DNA of 64,000 bases from Tilletiopsis washingtonensis (GCF_003144115.1 NW_020312006.1:236422-300421), one strand, 5' to 3'. Counted from the stretch's first letter, positions 10,077-21,611 are shown. A program made the numbers and translations. The notes: generated from the sequence alone by a model not told the origin.

Positions 10077-12340
10077 TCATTCATCCTCCGCCTCGCTCTC
10101 CTCCTCTCCAACCTCAAGCCAAAGCGCCGCCTTAGCGACCTTCTCCTCCTCCTCTCCCTCCTTCTCATTACCCGTAGTCGTCCATCCAGCTTGCTGACCC
10201 TCCAAGTACGCCCAGCTGGCGATGCGCACCGACTTCTGCACCTCGATGTGGATGTGCGGTGCGCGCACGACTTGGATCCACGCGTACGTTGTCAGGAGCG
10301 AGTCCTGTGCGAGGGCGTCAGTGGAGAGGTACAGGGGAGAAGGGCAGGACGTACCTCGGTTAGCTGCATGAAGGAGATCGGCAGCGGCACTTTGGGCTGC
10401 GTGGAGCACAGGCATGGGTTCAGGTGCGAAGGCGAGAGAGTGGCAACAGCAACATACGTGTGCATTCGACTGCAGCGCATGCAGTACCGGCTGGCGGTCT
10501 GACGCATCGAGTAGCCCGTGTGTGGGCAGCTGGAGGATGTAGACTCGATCACTGGCCGCCGACGATGTCAGCACTAGCGAGACGCGAAGAGATCAGGAGA
10601 GCAGCAAGAGACTCACTGCACCTCAAACGCCGCCCTTCCAGCGCCCATCGTCAGCCACCCGCCGAGATCCTGTAGCCCATCTGCTGCGGCCTCGTCAGTT
10701 CTGCCTGATCTACCTGCGCAAAGAGAGGAGATGGAGAGGACGCACTAGGCTCCAGGCACTCCACGATCGACACGCAAGTATCTGCCTGCGCGCTGCCATC
10801 CAAGTAGCCCGGCCAGTCGGTGCATACCAACACTCTTCCTCTGAGTCCATGACGGCGAGCAATCAGCGACTCGCTGTACTGTGCTTTGAAGGGCATGTCA
10901 CAGACTCACCCTTTGCTGACGCCGACGAACACTGCTCCTCGAATCATCCCCGCTCCCCACTCGTCGTCCTCCAGATGCATTCGCCTCTCGCCGCCCTGCT
11001 TTGCCTCGGGATACGGGCCCGGCCGCACGCGCAGCACCACATGGTCTGCCCTACTCAGCGTCGAGGCATTGCCGTCGCTGCCTCCACTGCTGCCGCTGCG
11101 CTCGCGATCAGGAATGATGGGCGCTGCCGGCGTGTCGACGCGCTGGTGCTCGACGTGGAAGATGTTTGCGCCGTTCAGCTCGAGATCGGCAGGGTTGAGC
11201 ATGCGCCCATCGTCCGCGTCGCTGTCCTCGGCGTAGAAGTGATAGCCATGCACTACCAGACATAGGTTGTCTCTAGCGTCAGCGTAGCCATCAACAGCGC
11301 AAGGAGAAGCGCAAGCACTCACGGCCGAGCGAGAACAAGACGTGCGTGTCGTTCTGCTCCAGATGTCCTACTGCTCCCGGGATGATATCAAGCGTTCTGA
11401 GCAGCTTGGGCGTGGAGAGGGAGAGATCCCAGATGAAGGCTTGGCCCATGTCCGAGACGACGCAGAGGGTGCTGCCAGGTGCCGAGCACGCATCAGCAGA
11501 GTAGAGCAAGTGAGGAGAGAGGCAACGCACGGGTAGCGCAGTTGAAAGCCTCGCGTTCGCACGGGATGAGTCAAGTCCTTGTCGAGCTGGATGAAGTGAC
11601 CTCTCTTTGCCTGCTCTCACCAGCGTCAGCACCTCTTGCGTCGTTGCCTCGCTCCAACTCACATCCTTGACGCCCATCAAATCCGCGCGTCTCCAAGCTC
11701 TCAGGCTCCTCTCTCCCGTATCATACACAAGCGTGCCATCATCATACTCGAGGTGCGCATGACCGTCCACCTGATCTTTCGGCAGCGACCACAGCAGCGT
11801 CGCATCGTCGAGATCGTGGACAAATAGCCCGCCTTGATGTGCGGTGGAGATGAGCAGACGCGCGGAAAAGTCGATGCGGAAGCGCCAGATGAGATGAGAG
11901 AGGGGCAGATGCTTGGAGGAGATGATGGGCGTGGGAGAGGCCCATTGCTGAGAGAGCTGTACGCTGCGTTTGCCTGCGGGGCGTGTCAGGTGCGGCGAGC
12001 GAGCTGCGAGGGAGAAGCGGTACGCACAGAACTCTCGCCATCCCTCGACGTTCCAGTACTCTGGCCTCACGTTCTGCTTCGCGCCAAGCAGCGTCTCCAG
12101 ACTCTCATCGCCCCGTAACGGCGCCTTGCCCTTGCCATTGCCCGTCGTCCATCTTGCCTGACGCGCCGGCGCGAGCAGCTCGTAGGCGCAGAAGCGATAG
12201 AGAATCTCGGCGTGGGCGTCGAGGAAGGCGTGCCAGGATGAACTGGTGAGATGTAAGGAGGAGAGAGTGGAGAGAGGGAGGTAAGAACAGAGATGCAGAG
12301 AGAGCTCGAGGGGCAGACGCTGCAGTGGATCGAGCGACAT
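10077..12340 (-). CDS. F-box protein with propeller-like C-terminal region
   Basis: Likely substrate-recruiting subunit of an SCF ubiquitin ligase. The N-terminus DPLQRLPLELSLHLCSYLPL, then TLSSLHLTSSSWHAFLDAHAEILYRFC, is a textbook F-box. Later exons contain strands that look like degenerate WD or propeller blades: STAHQGGLFVHDLDDATLLWSLP, DDGTLVYDTGERSLRAWRR, TLCVVSDMGQAFIWDLS and THVLFSLGR. The C-terminus is acidic (EKEGEEEEKVAK, EESEAEDE). I count at least seven exons. Intron 1 is a multiple of three without a stop, so its retention would keep frame. Several internal junctions (KD to AKRGHFIQLDKD, then RY-P to TLCVV) were chosen because they restore the propeller-like strand pattern. The substrate cannot be inferred. 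Confidence 0.78.
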
Positions 12341-13489
12341 GCTTGAGGCGAGTGAGGCGAAAGTGGAGCGAACTCGGCTGCGGCTGCACCCCTGGCTGTG
12401 TTGCTCGTCGCGCTTGAGCTGAGCTGGCTGTGCTTGGGCGCAGAACGAGCCTTGAGTGCCTTGAGCTGCCTCACGCTGGCGTCGTCTGCAGGCTCGACTT
12501 GGGATGATGAAGAGAAGAGCAACGGCGCGAAGCGGGGTGCTCCGTGCACCTTGAGGGCGCGCCAGCTGCTCCCACGCTCAAAGCGAACCTCCACCGCGGC
12601 GCTCACGCCAGCTAGCGATGTCCTCTCTCTCTCTCGCGCAGCTCCTCACAGGCAGCACACCTCGAGCTGAAGCGAGCCGAGCTGCTGACATGTTGGCGAA
12701 CGCGCGCTTTGCTGAGGCATAGAGACGTGTGTGTCTGCTTCGTGCGGCGAGGCCCGACATCGCTGTGACGAGGCTCGAGACCAACACATGGCCCGAGGCT
12801 CGGCAAGCACCCCTTCCTCAGCGTGCCTCATGCATGACCCGCCGCCGCCCGCGTCGGGCCGCTCGAGCCGCTTGCTAGCCACGCCGGGCTGGCTTGCCAA
12901 GAGCTTGCCTTGCCCCGCGGCGAGCAAGGCCTGCCGAGGATGGCGCAGCGGAGGAGGAGGCCCGTCACGTGCGGCCGGATATAGGGGCGGGCGGCAAGCG
13001 AGAGAGAGAGCCAAGATCGGCGCGGCGCAGCGCCGCTGCGTCATCGCGCGTGGACCGGCGGCATCTCGAGGTGCGCAGCGCGAGGCGGTGCGCTTGCCCA
13101 GACGCAGCAGCGCGGCAGCGCAGCGTGCGCGGTGGATGTGCCGAGACGACGCTCGGTGCGCTGCGAGAGAGGGTGTGGCTTGAGACTAGCTCAGCGGCCC
13201 AGGTGCGGTGCCGAGAGGGCAAGAGCGCGAGGAGAGAGCAGCAGCCAAGCGTCGCAGCAGCGCCGATGACGACGTCGGGCGCTTCGGCACGCCGGCAGCG
13301 GAGATGCTGGCGCTGCTGGCGCAGGGTGCGCTCGGCGCTCGATGGCTGTGCCGCCTGCGTGCCTCTGCTTCCGTCCTGCGCGGCGGGCCCGCGCAAAACG
13401 TGCGCAGCTCACGCAGCGTATAAAGCGCCCGTCTCGCCTCAGCCACGCTTCGCACCCCACCACCATCCACCACCCATCATCTGCCCAAC
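12341..13489. promoter_or_regulatory. Divergent intergenic region with TATA box upstream of PMP3
   Basis: This 1.15-kb region separates the F-box and PMP3 start codons. A TATAAAG box lies at 13419-13425, about 65 bp before the PMP3 ATG, and a weaker ATATAG lies near 12980. I see no exon. Short GC hairpins such as the one at about 12907-12930 occur. Confidence 0.55.
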
Positions 13490-14654
13490 ATGCCGTTCAC
13501 CTGCTCTGACAGTGCGTATGCCCCTCGACTACTGCCGTTCTGCTCGCTGCTTGTTGCTGCGTACGAGGAGTCGTCGAGCCGTGCACGGCGCTGTCGTCGC
13601 CGCTGTCGCTCAAAGGAGAGCCCTGGCATCGCAGCCGTGCGCTTGAGGTACAGGGACCAGCGCGCGTCTGCGCGCGCTCCACGTCTAGGCACACGTCTAG
13701 GCAGATGGATGCACAGCAGCTGCATGGGCTCCGGGCCTGCGCCTCCAGCACAGCGCAGTGCCGCATCCTAGCAGCGGCTCGAGACAGGTTTCCTCTGTCG
13801 CGAGGCCGCAGACATCGTCCGCCCCTCGTCTGGCGCTTCACTCTGTGCGCCGGCGCACGCCTGCTCTGGCACACGCCTCCGCCTCTGCCATCCAGGAGCT
13901 GCATGGCGAGCCCGTCATCTCCGTGCGCACATGCACGTCGATTGTCAATCGGCGTCTTGCTGTGCGCACGAAGATGATTGGCTCGCCACGCAGCTCATGG
14001 CCGGCAAGGGTTGCTTGATCCACTTCCTGTGTGGGCCAGGTGCATTTGCTGACACATCACTTTTCTCTCCCTTTCACTCCCTTGCCTCGCTGCGCCTCGC
14101 TTCGCCCATCGTCGTCATCAGTCGTCAAGATCTTCTTCGCCATCTTCGTGCCGCCGCTCGGTGTCTTCCTCGAGCGCGGCTGCACGGCTGACTTCTGGAT
14201 CAAGTGAGTCTCCTCTGCGCCTACCTGCGCATCGTGACTGCGTGCTGACATGTGACTACTCGCAGCGTGCTCCTGACCATCCTTGGTTACATCCCTGGCG
14301 TGAGTATGGGGATAGAGAGGCGAGGCGGAGGGCGAGCAGAGTCGGACGGATGGAGGGCGACGGAGAGCAGATGGGCAGTGCAAAGCGGTGTGCACTCCGC
14401 TCGGGCCTAGTCGACTCGAGGATGGCAAGGCACGAGCGCCTCCTCGATGTCGGCAAGGCAGGGCGATGGAGACCATGGAGATAGCGGCAAGGGCCCTGTC
14501 GCCATGCGCCCTGTTGCCGCGCGCCCTGCGCCGCCCTCGGCTCAGCCAGCACCCCGACCTCTCCATCTCTCATACTTCGTTCTCTCGTGGCTCACACTGA
14601 CTCCTCCTCCCTCTTCAGATCATCCACGCCCTCTACATCATTCTCAAATACTGA
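13490..14654 (+). CDS. PMP3: Plasma membrane proteolipid 3 (PMP3/UPF0057)
   Basis: Small hydrophobic protein of the plasma membrane that affects membrane potential and cation tolerance. Four exons encode 57 residues: MPFTCSD, then IVKIFFAIFVPPLGVFLERGC-TADFWIN, then VLLTILGYIPG, then IIHALYIILKY. This matches the family nearly residue for residue, including the PPLGVFLERGC motif between two membrane helices. Intron 1 is 610 nt (13512-14121), very long for this region, and contains a 100-bp near-palindrome; intron 3 is about 317 nt. The gene is thus more than 85 percent intron. Phases check: the Ile codon is split across intron 1 and Asn across intron 2. Confidence 0.96.
13896..13996. repeat. 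Long near-perfect palindrome inside PMP3 intron 1
   Basis: Arms 13896-13944 and 13946-13996 are reverse complements at roughly 80 percent of positions. Uninterrupted blocks include GAGCTGC, TGGCGAGCC, TCATCT, CGTGCGCACA and CGATTG, and the central loop is a single base. RNA from the intron would fold into one rod of about 48 bp. Confidence 0.85.
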
Positions 14655-15123
14655 GCGCGCAGAGCACAACCCACGCTCGTAAGCCGCCAGTCGATTCGGA
14701 GAGCGAAGTCAACGGGCCCCTCTATCCAGCTTGAGAAGGGGGCACCACCCATCTTTGCGCATCCTTGCTCGACCGTCTTCCGCCGTTTGCCTTCACACCT
14801 AGTACCCCCCTTCTGAGCCACCACCTTTCTCCGCGTCGCTGTCGACCTAGCTTCTTACGAAACGAAAGAGAACAGACGATACCTCATGCCAGCGCGAGTG
14901 ATGCGTGAAGCTTGTGAAAGCTGAAGCTGGAGGCGAGGAGAGAGGCTCAAGCGAGCCGTGCAGAGAGGGGAAGAGGTGAGCGAGGAGGCACATGCGAAGA
15001 GGCGCACGCCTGACAGCAGGAGATGCAAGAGATGGCATGGCAAAGCGCAGGGGCAGGCGAGGCGGGGTAACATCAAGAAGGAAGAGGGAGAGGATGAGGG
15101 GCATGCTCGGCGCTGCGCACAGG
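14655..15123. other. Convergent 3' intergenic region; no gene seen
   Basis: This region lies between the PMP3 stop and the stop of the seven-helix protein gene. I see no motif-bearing open frame. Confidence 0.6.
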
Positions 15124-17474
15124 CTAGCGGTACCAAGGCGTGAAGGTGGCGTAGCTGCCCGGCCCACCCACGGTCGGCGCAGTGGCCTGCCGGACGTTCC
15201 ACTCGCCATCATCGCCGCGGATGAGCTCGTACAGCGGCTCGCCCGTCGGAAGCGTTGGCGCGCCGGGGTTCTCCACTGTGAGCGCAGACGAAGCTCGCGT
15301 CAGCTGTGCGGCAGCTAAGGGAAGGAAGACGTGGCAGAGGGAGGCGAGGAACGCACCGCGCTTGAAAGCTGCTGCTCCGCCAGAGGTGTCGTAGCAGAGT
15401 TGATAGCGCGCCGAGTCGGGCATGGCAGCTGGAGGCGGAGAGGAGGAAGTGTACGCTGGGAGGTTGACGGCGAGCAGGAAGAGCGTTGCCAGCCTGTGCT
15501 CGGAGGGGCAGAGAGAGAGAGAGAAAGTCGTCAGTCGCTGAGCGCGAGGGGAGAGGGAGCGGGCGAACGTACAGCAAGCAAAGCACCCAGAAGACCCAGA
15601 ACGCAAGTGGTGAATCTGCGCCGCTTCGGATCGCTCGTAGAGCACTCCAATCGATGGAGCGAGCGCCGCTCCAGCATTGAGCAACGAGCTGCGTTGCTGC
15701 GTTCGGAGGGCTCCAGTGTGCCCATCCGCGCGCTGCGATCTGCACGGCCGAGACGTCGCGCAGGAGACGGACGACGGTCGCGCTGTTTGCGAGGAGAGAG
15801 GTGAGCTCGTGAGTAGAGAGAGAGAGGAAAGAGGCAAACGCACGTGAGCAGAAAGAGATGGATGACGCCGAGGTGGATGAGGATGAAGCCTTCGAGATAG
15901 CTGCGTAGTCTCGCAAGAATCACACTGCGAGGTGTCACGCTGCCGTGTCAGCGAGGGCACAAGCACGCAAACGAAGAAGGGGCGAGAGGCACTCACAGCA
16001 GCAGACTGAAGATGAGTGCAATGAGCACCAGCAGATCGGCCACGAAGGGTAACGTTGCGAGCGAGGCAGCATCGCAGGATCCTCCGCCGCGCTCCAAGTT
16101 GTTGACGACTGGCCTTCCTTCATCAGCTATGCTCTACTCTTCCATCATCACGTCTGGACTCACAAACGATCTGCACCGCCCCAGCAACACAGTACAGCAG
16201 CAGGCCGACGCCGTTCATGGTGCGGCAGAAGGCAGCGCCCAGATCGAGATAGCCGCCGGGCTGTGCGCGGCGAGAGAGCAAGCCGACGAGCTGCAGACAG
16301 GGATCGACGAGGAGAGGCAGCGCCAGGAAAGAGAGGAGCTGCAAAGCGAGGAGGTGCGAGGTTGAAGGCGTGTTGTTCGAGGCGTAGACACTGCGACGAG
16401 ATGAGCGAGGACAATGGAGAGAGGGAGATAGAGGCACGTACCGTGTAGCCATGCTGATGAGCAGGATGAAGCAGGCGAGCACGAGTGGGAGCAGATTCAT
16501 GAAGACGCTGCGAGATCTCTTGCGTCAGTGGCGAACAGAGATGAAGCGGGACCAGGAGAGGAACGCACTATTTGTCGACGGCTGCCCAGTGCCAGAGTCG
16601 ATAGGAGGCGATGAGGAAAAGTGCAGTGAAAGCCACTGCGATGTCTGGTCAGCTTTGTGACCGGGAGAGGCGAGACGAATGCCTCACGAAAGAAGATGAC
16701 CGAGCTGCGTGTCGAGAGAAGATGGTGAGCGAAGCGCTCTCGACAGGCCAAGAGAGTCACGACTTACGCGAAGAAGTCGCCACCCTTCGAAGGCACACCG
16801 CCGAAGAAGAGGCTGATCCACGCAAAGGAGCAGCCGCACTGCGAAGCGATGCTGCCTTGCGTCTGCTCTGCATCGCCGTGTCCGCCATCGTCGGAGGTGG
16901 AGGGAGAGTCGTAGCAGCTCATGTCGCACGTCCCTTGTCCTGCGTCCCATGTCGGCGTTGGGCTGGGCGCCCAGGAAGAGGAAGGAGTGTACCATGCCGT
17001 CGTCGTCGCTTGCTCCACGAGCGTGGCCGTAGACGTGACGACGTCGTCGCCTGCCCATCTCGCTTCTACTCTCGCCGCATCCCATCTCTCCATAGCTCTT
17101 CTTCTTCGACTCGAGCTCGAACAGCATGGCCTCCCCGTCGCTATGCCCGTCGTCGTGCTGGTGCGTGTAGTATACACGGTGCTAGTGCGCGTCTCGACGG
17201 GCACGGGCGTAGCCTGCAACGTAAGCGTGCTCCAGCTCGTAGAGTAGGCCGTCTCCCAGACGTTCTCGATCCAGGTGGAGGAGGTGAGGGTGCTGCAGAT
17301 GGTGGACGTCGAGGGAGAAGGCGTCCAGTAGAGGGTCGTCGTTGTGGTGAGCGCACAGAGACCGTCATCGCAGCGTCGAGATAGCGGCGCAGCGACTGCG
17401 GCTGCGAGAAAGGGAGGAGGGGAAGTGGGAGAGGGAGAAGGAAGAGGCGCTCGAGGAGCTAGTGCGAAGCTCAT
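15124..17474 (-). CDS. Orphan seven-helix membrane protein with Ser/Thr-rich ectodomain
   Basis: I do not recognise the family. The long first exon encodes an N-terminal hydrophobic stretch (PPPFLAAAVAAP, possible signal peptide) and about 200 residues rich in Ser, Thr and Trp with late cysteines (TCDMSCYD, SQCGCSFAW). Seven hydrophobic segments then follow across short exons: SVIFFLAFTALFLIASYRLW; VFMNLLPLVLACFILLISM; LLALQLLSFLALPLLV; CRTMNGVGLLLYCVAGAVQIV; LATLPFVADLLVLIALIFSLLL; GFILIHLGVIHLFLLT; and PLAFWVFWVLCLLLATLFLLAV. A hydrophilic tail of about 90 residues ends FTPWYR. The topology resembles a receptor with an extracellular N-terminus, but no STE3, cAMP-receptor or rhodopsin signature is visible. 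About nine exons; the start at 17474 could instead lie at an in-frame codon farther upstream. Confidence 0.72.
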
Positions 17475-18707
17475 GATAGGTGATGCACAGTCGGGTTCGC
17501 GTGGAGCTGCGCGATGAGAGGAGGTACGAGAAGCGAGAGTGGAGAGAAAGCAAGGAGTGAAGCGCTGCACCGAGCTCGACGCTCACGAGACCAACACTGG
17601 GCTTCTCCACCTCGAAGAGCGGGTAGATGTTGCTCGTCCGCCCATGCGCCGAGAAGGCGAGGTGCTATATCGAGAGCAACACCTCCGTGCCGAACGCGGC
17701 CGAGCTGGCGCGGGCATCGACAGCCGGTCGCGAGAGGGCGGCAGCGCGGCGAGGCCGAGGCGCAGTGGATGTTGGACCTGCCACTTTACCCCCTACTGCT
17801 GCTCGAGCTGGCCAGCGCGGCCAGCGCAGCACAGCTTCTCTCATCAGCCTCGGCGGCCTTCTTCTCTGCCGCTCAGAGGGCAGCTGCTACTGGCAGCTCG
17901 CAAGGCGACGCCGAGAGGAAGGCTGGAGAGCGTCGAGCTAGGCGCAGCATTCAAGAGGTGGGCGGTCGTGATGATGCTGCTGCGGCCAGAAGAAGGAGCG
18001 TGGATTCGTGCTGCTCAGGCGTCCTCGACTCGCGGCGTGCCTTGCTGCGCTTTCCGGCGGCGAGACGGCGTGCCCCCTGACGAGTGCCTCGCGCCAGACG
18101 CTTCCTTCTGCCAGCTGAAAGGCGAGCACCGCCACCGGCGGACGTGCTGCTCTCGAACGTGCTAGATGCAGGCCGTATTCACCTCATGGCTGCCTCGACC
18201 TCGGGCGAGAAAGCATGCTGCTAGCGTTGCTGCATGCTTCAGGTCGCTGCGAGGTCGTCCGCCAGGCGCATCTCGTGTCCGGCGCAAGGCGTGTTGTCCG
18301 CCGCAGCTGCACTCTGTCAGCGGCTGTTGCAGGTACGTCTGCCAGTCAGCGTCCGAGACGAGGACAGCAGGTGCTCGGGCGTGTCGCACCATGTCGCTTG
18401 CGGCACCGAGCGACGGATCTGAGAGACGGGCACACCTCGGTCCGGAGTTAAGGAGGGACGAGCGTGTTGCTCGCGCGCCCATCTGGGAAAGGGCGCCGCG
18501 GCGCGAGCGGCGCGCGGCCTCCACAGCAGCAAAAATCCCTGGCGGAAGAACCGCGAGCCCTTAAGATCAGCACCCGCCGCTTCATCCGGACCCTCGCTTT
18601 GCTCCGCACCACCACCACCATCGTCGCTCGGCTCACCCAGCACACCTTACTCGTGCCGGCCGCTCCGCACACCAGCCTCTCTGCTCGGCACGTCGTCGTC
18701 TGCCGCC
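17475..18707. other. Divergent intergenic region upstream of MFS transporter
   Basis: No exon is recognised in this 1.23-kb gap. An interrupted inverted repeat lies at about 18196-18253, with outer CGACCT/AGGTCG and inner AAGCATGC/GCATGCTT arms. Confidence 0.5.
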
Positions 18708-20534
18708 ATGGCGGTTGCGAGCAGCGAGGCCTCCACGGGCGTGTCGCGCTCGCAGGAGCATCTCGAGGGCGCTGGGCGGCATGGGCGGGCCGCTACGCCG
18801 TCCGATGTGCCGCTCGAGGATGCACAGCCCACGGCAGGCGCGATCGACGACTCCTCGCCGTTCCTCGGCGTGCACATGTCGCTGCCGCGCGAGATCATCT
18901 TCCTGCTCCTCATCACCTCCACCCAGCTCCTGACGCAGGCGGCACTGGGACAGAACATCGCGCCACTGCATGTCATTGGCGCTTCGTTTGGAGTGAGCGA
19001 TGCTGGCCAGCTCAGCTGGACGGCGGCTGCGTATAGCTTGACTGGTGAGTCGAGCGCCAGCTGCCGCACCCAGGGCCAGAGGTTGACGCACGCGGCTCGC
19101 AGTCGGCGCCTGCATCCTCATCGCTGGGCGCCTTGGTGACGTGTACGGCCATCGTCGACTCTTCGTGATCGGCTACGTCTGGTTCTCGCTCGGGTCACTC
19201 GGCTGCGGGCTCTCCTCGTACGCGCCGACGATCATTCCCTTTGACGTTTTCCGCGCCATCCAGGGCATCGGGCCCGCGCTGCTCCTGCCCAATTCGCTCG
19301 CCATTCTCGGACGCACGTACCGCAACGGCCCACGCAAGGCGCTTGCCTTTGGTCTGTACGGCGCCTGTGCGCCAAGCGGCTTCATCGTCGGCGCTGTGTT
19401 CGCCAGTCTGCTCGCCGAGACGGTAGGATGGCAGTGGGCGTACTACCTGCTCTGCATCCTCTGCGCCGCGCTGGCAGTCGGCACGCTGCTCGTCATTCCC
19501 GCAGACGAAGTCGCGCCGCCTCGTCTTTCGCTCAAGCACGCTTCTCGGACGCTCGATCTGCCCGGCGCCCTGCTTGGCGTTCTCGGCCTCTGCTTCGTCA
19601 ACTTCGCCTTCAACCAAGCGCCGCTCGTCGGCTGGGACACCTCCTACGTGCTCGTCTTTCTCATCCTCGGCCTGCTGCTGCTCGGCGGCTTTCTCTTCAT
19701 CGAGCCTCGCGTGGGGCACCCGATCTTGCCCTACCACACCTTCTCCGGCTCGACGAGCTTCGTGCTGGCGTGCCTCGTCGGCGGCTGGGGCTCGTTTGGC
19801 GTCTGGGTGTTCTACTACTACCAGCAGATGACGCTCGAGGGCGCCAACGGCCTGCTCATCACAGCTCGCGCCTCGCCAGTCTGCTTTGCGGGCCTAGTCG
19901 CTGGCCTGGCGACGGCAGCGCTCTTCCATCGCGTGCCGCCGAGCGCACTGCTGCTCATCTCGATGCTCGGCTTCTTCGTGGGCAGCGCCGTCATGGCGTT
20001 CCGGCCCGTCGGCCAGATCTACTGGGGTCAGGGTGAGCCATGCGTGCCCGTGTCATTCTCCGCTCGCAGCCTTGTCTGACCTTTCTTCTGGCCAGCCTTC
20101 GTCTCGACACTCCTCACGCCGTTTGGCATGGACATTTCCTTCCCGGCGTCGACGCTCATCCTCAGCAACAGCATGCCGAAGGAGCACCAGGGCCTGGCTG
20201 CCTCCATCGTGGCCACGTTCGTCAACTACTCGATCTCGATCGGCCTCGGCATCGCCGGTGAGTTGCCTTTCGCTCTCCAGCCACGTCACTGCCTCTGACT
20301 GAGACGCTCGCAGGCACAGTCGAGGTGCACACGAATCGCAACGGCACCGACGAGCAGCGCGGCTTCCGAGGCGCCACCATCGCCGGCGTCGTCATGGCGG
20401 GCATCGCCGTGCTGACGGCCGCTGCGTTCTTCGCCTCGCAGTCGCTGCACTCGTCGAGGGAGCGCAGAGCGGAGAAGCAGAAGGAAGGAGAGAAGGCGAC
20501 GCACGCTGAGAAGAACGATGCCGGGACGCCATAG
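18708..20534 (+). CDS. MFS drug:H+ antiporter, DHA2 family (14 helices)
   Basis: Predicted plasma-membrane exporter of the Atr1-like DHA2 group. Four exons (18708-19044, 19103-20032, 20096-20257, 20314-20534) sum to 549 residues. After a hydrophilic N-terminus come about 14 hydrophobic segments. Motif A reads GRLGDVYGHRRLFVIG after helix 2, and motif B reads DVFRAIQGIGPALLLPNSLAIL in helix 4. Helix 5 has GLYGACAPSGFIVG, the antiporter-type motif C region. The last exon closes with TIAGVVMAGIAVLTAAAFF and a charged Lys/Glu-rich tail. Substrate is unknown; family members export aminotriazole, boron compounds or toxins. It is not embedded in a metabolite cluster here. Confidence 0.9.
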
Positions 20535-20830
20535 TCACACGAAAGTCACGACGTAATGCCACACATAGACGCCCTCTCCACTACTCTCCGTTCTCGGCGT
20601 GGAAAGGCGAACGAGGCCTCGAGTGGAAGTCATCGTATGAGCTTCTTCGGCGGCTGGTCAGCGCAGGTCATCGGCTTAGAGAGCGATGGACGTTGACATG
20701 GGCGAGAGCGGCGAAGGAACGTGACACGTGTGCAGCTGAAGAAGAAGGAGAAGCGTCCGGCGACGTCCACGAGGCGCCTCGCGCACCCAGCCAGCGCGAG
20801 GTCCGCGAGGCGTGACGAGCACGAGCACGA

Positions 20831-20849
20831 GCACTCGCCGAGCGAGTGC
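20831..20849. repeat. Hairpin, 8-bp stem
   Basis: GCACTCGC and GCGAGTGC flank a 3-nt loop. This is the first clear member of the palindrome cluster. Confidence 0.8.
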
Positions 20850-20966
20850 GATGAGCGTGGCGCAGCGAGCAATGCGTTCGATGCGACGCAGAGCCAGCGT
20901 CGCTCTCGCTGCCCAGCTAGCAGCGGCGTGGGATGCTCGACGCGAAGGCGGGTCCGAGCAGGGCTT

Positions 20967-21002
20967 GCGTCTCACTTAAGGACGGCATGCTAAGTGAGAC
21001 GC
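20967..21002. repeat. Perfect hairpin, 12-bp stem, 12-nt loop
   Basis: The left arm gcgtctcactta (20967-20978) is the exact reverse complement of the right arm taagtgagacgc (20991-21002). Confidence 0.95.
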
Positions 21003-21003
21003 G

Positions 21004-21051
21004 AGGCCACGCACGCGGCCTATGCTCTCAAGTAGGCCGCGTGCGTGGCCT
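21004..21051. repeat. Perfect hairpin, 19-bp stem, 10-nt loop
   Basis: The left arm at 21004-21022 (aggccacgcacgcggccta) is the exact reverse complement of 21033-21051. It starts two bases after the preceding hairpin ends. Confidence 0.97.
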
Positions 21052-21069
21052 AGCCTCGAGCTCGAGGCT
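21052..21069. repeat. Perfect 18-bp palindrome
   Basis: agcctcgagctcgaggct reads the same on both strands and directly abuts the 19-bp hairpin. Confidence 0.97.
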
Positions 21070-21135
21070 CAGCTGTCCGAACGGCGAGCTTGCTCTGTCG
21101 CTCAGGCGAGGACGAGTGCGTGGAGCAGCGATCCA

Positions 21136-21149
21136 CGTCGCCGGCGACG
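21136..21149. repeat. Perfect 14-bp palindrome
   Basis: cgtcgccggcgacg is self-complementary. Confidence 0.9.
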
Positions 21150-21166
21150 CGGAAGATGCACCTGAG

Positions 21167-21204
21167 CAGAGCTGGCCTGTTCAATTCCAAACAGGCCAGC
21201 TCTG
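21167..21204. repeat. Perfect hairpin, 15-bp stem, 8-nt loop
   Basis: Arm cagagctggcctgtt (21167-21181) is the exact reverse complement of 21190-21204. Confidence 0.96.
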
Positions 21205-21221
21205 GCGCCGCGCGCGCATGC

Positions 21222-21239
21222 CGGCGCGACGTCGCGCCG
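21222..21239. repeat. Perfect 18-bp palindrome
   Basis: cggcgcgacgtcgcgccg is self-complementary. Confidence 0.95.
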
Positions 21240-21514
21240 CGGCGGCGGCCCGAGAGCGTCAGCGCGCTGCCTTTTCCACCACCACATCCTTTGCTCTTCG
21301 CCGTCGCGGCGTCATCTCCTCCTTCTCTGCCCCGACCGCACGCGTGCAGCATCACGCATGCTCAGCAGCAGGCAGTGGGCAGCATCAGCCAGCAAGCGAG
21401 CAGCTTCACACCGTCACACACCTCGCAGCCCGAGCGCAAGCGCGCTGCGCCTGCGCTCTGCCAGCCGCCCTCTTCAAGATGGTCGAGGCCAGCGGCACCT
21501 CGTCTGTCTCCGTG

Positions 21515-21535
21515 AGTGCGTTCCGGGAACGTACT
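21515..21535. repeat. Hairpin, 10-bp stem with one wobble
   Basis: agtgcgttcc pairs with ggaacgtact across a single-base loop; one position is a G-T pair. Confidence 0.8.
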
Positions 21536-21611
21536 GAAGGACGCTGCTGCAGTGCCCGCCTGCGAGTCGCCTCGGCGCGGAAGTGCACCGAGGGCGATCG
21601 AGGCGAGGCGC

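Noticed and set aside
15124-17474. Mating pheromone receptor (STE3)
   Set aside because: STE3 proteins start directly with helix 1 and have a recognisable core. This protein has a large N-terminal ectodomain and no STE3-like motifs. No CaaX pheromone precursor was found nearby.
17966-18080. Box C/D snoRNA-like pair (GTGATGA and CTGA)
   Set aside because: Only short consensus matches, without a terminal stem or guide region I could recognise.
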